Positions 63,889 to 64,000 of a stretch of 64,000 bases of DNA are shown here, piece by piece; the first letter of the stretch is position 1; each line of letters begins with the position of its first letter. This DNA comes from Sva-07 sp963747375. GTDB lineage: Bacteria > Actinomycetota > Acidimicrobiia > Acidimicrobiales > Ilumatobacteraceae. Below the pieces are notes generated by a model. It did not search any database and was not told where the DNA came from. It saw only the letters and a program-made list of their open reading frames with translations. Where the stretch lies: contig CAVVFL010000002.1 in the NCBI GenBank assembly GCA_963747375.1, positions 248,001 to 312,000 on the forward strand, read 5' to 3'. The translations under genes were made by a program, and so were the position numbers.

Positions 63889-64000
63889 CGCTGCGGTTCG
63901 GTGGCGGAGGTCGGCGTGCTGGGAGGCGATCTCGGCCATCGTCTCGTTGAAGTGTGTGTCGTATTGGGCCTTGCTGATGCGGGTGGTCGTCCAGCCGACG
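63886..64000 (-). CDS. C-terminal end of an unidentified protein (partial)
   Basis: A minus-strand frame enters from the right edge and ends at TGA 63886-63888. The 37 visible residues (GWTTTRISKAQYDTHFNETM, then a helical tail HADLRHRTAA) have the look of the last strand and helix of a small endonuclease-like domain (DUF559-like), but this is a guess. It is convergent with uvrA, and its stop is embedded in a family A repeat. Confidence 0.45.
   Translation of the reverse strand, partial: VGWTTTRISKAQYDTHFNETMAEIASQHADLRHRTAA

Overview
The window is about 64 kb of GC-rich bacterial DNA packed with housekeeping genes. The gene content and order point to Actinomycetota. These markers are the block comM-dprA-xerC-whiG-(M23-like)-rpsB-tsf-pyrH-frr-cdsA-dxr-rseP-ispG, a NucS mismatch endonuclease, a mycothiol-type formaldehyde dehydrogenase, an E2-E1 fused 2-oxoglutarate enzyme (OdhA/Kgd type) and a UvrD2-like helicase with a HRDC-like tail. 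Class Acidimicrobiia (Ilumatobacter-like) is my best guess from overall style, but that is inference. I see no prophage, transposase, CRISPR array or rRNA; one tRNA gene is present.

Layout. 0-11 kb: a broken membrane-anchored EEP-family gene, a tRNA with a UAG anticodon, a HerA-like ATPase, a lipoprotein, a DUF2461 protein, a double PLP-domain protein, a secreted beta-propeller protein and a membrane protein with an Ig-like domain. 11-26 kb: clpP, a lipoprotein, then the long conserved + strand block from comM to ispG (DNA uptake/processing, chromosome dimer resolution, WhiG-type sigma factor, translation factors, UMP kinase, CDP-diglyceride synthase, two MEP isoprenoid enzymes, a site-2 protease). 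26-34 kb: formaldehyde detoxification genes leading into manA, a lipoprotein, a transglycosylase remnant, nucS behind a UbiB-like kinase, a VOC protein. 34-45 kb: CoA and lipid metabolism, cysQ, ettA, a complete MraY outside any cell-wall cluster, an aldo/keto reductase and an atypical FtsH-like protease. 45-64 kb: odhA, a HAD protein, a NYN-S1-histone-like protein, exoA, then a DNA repair segment with uvrD2, uvrB, a cyclase/ATPase and uvrA.

Two layers run through the whole window. First, about 40 single-base frame breaks interrupt otherwise well conserved genes, including essential ones (tsf, pyrH, cdsA, dxr, ispG). Most are best explained by indel errors in the assembled sequence, often one extra G or C. 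I therefore annotate these loci as genes spanning the breaks, and any pseudogene call here needs caution. Second, gene ends and some promoters carry several families of short near-perfect inverted repeats, including pairs with a fixed 61-62 nt period.

Promoter structure is also visible. Many starts have a TANNNT hexamer 5-8 nt upstream and no Shine-Dalgarno sequence, which suggests common leaderless transcription. uvrB and uvrA both combine such a hexamer with a LexA-like box at the same spacing, which suggests SOS control.
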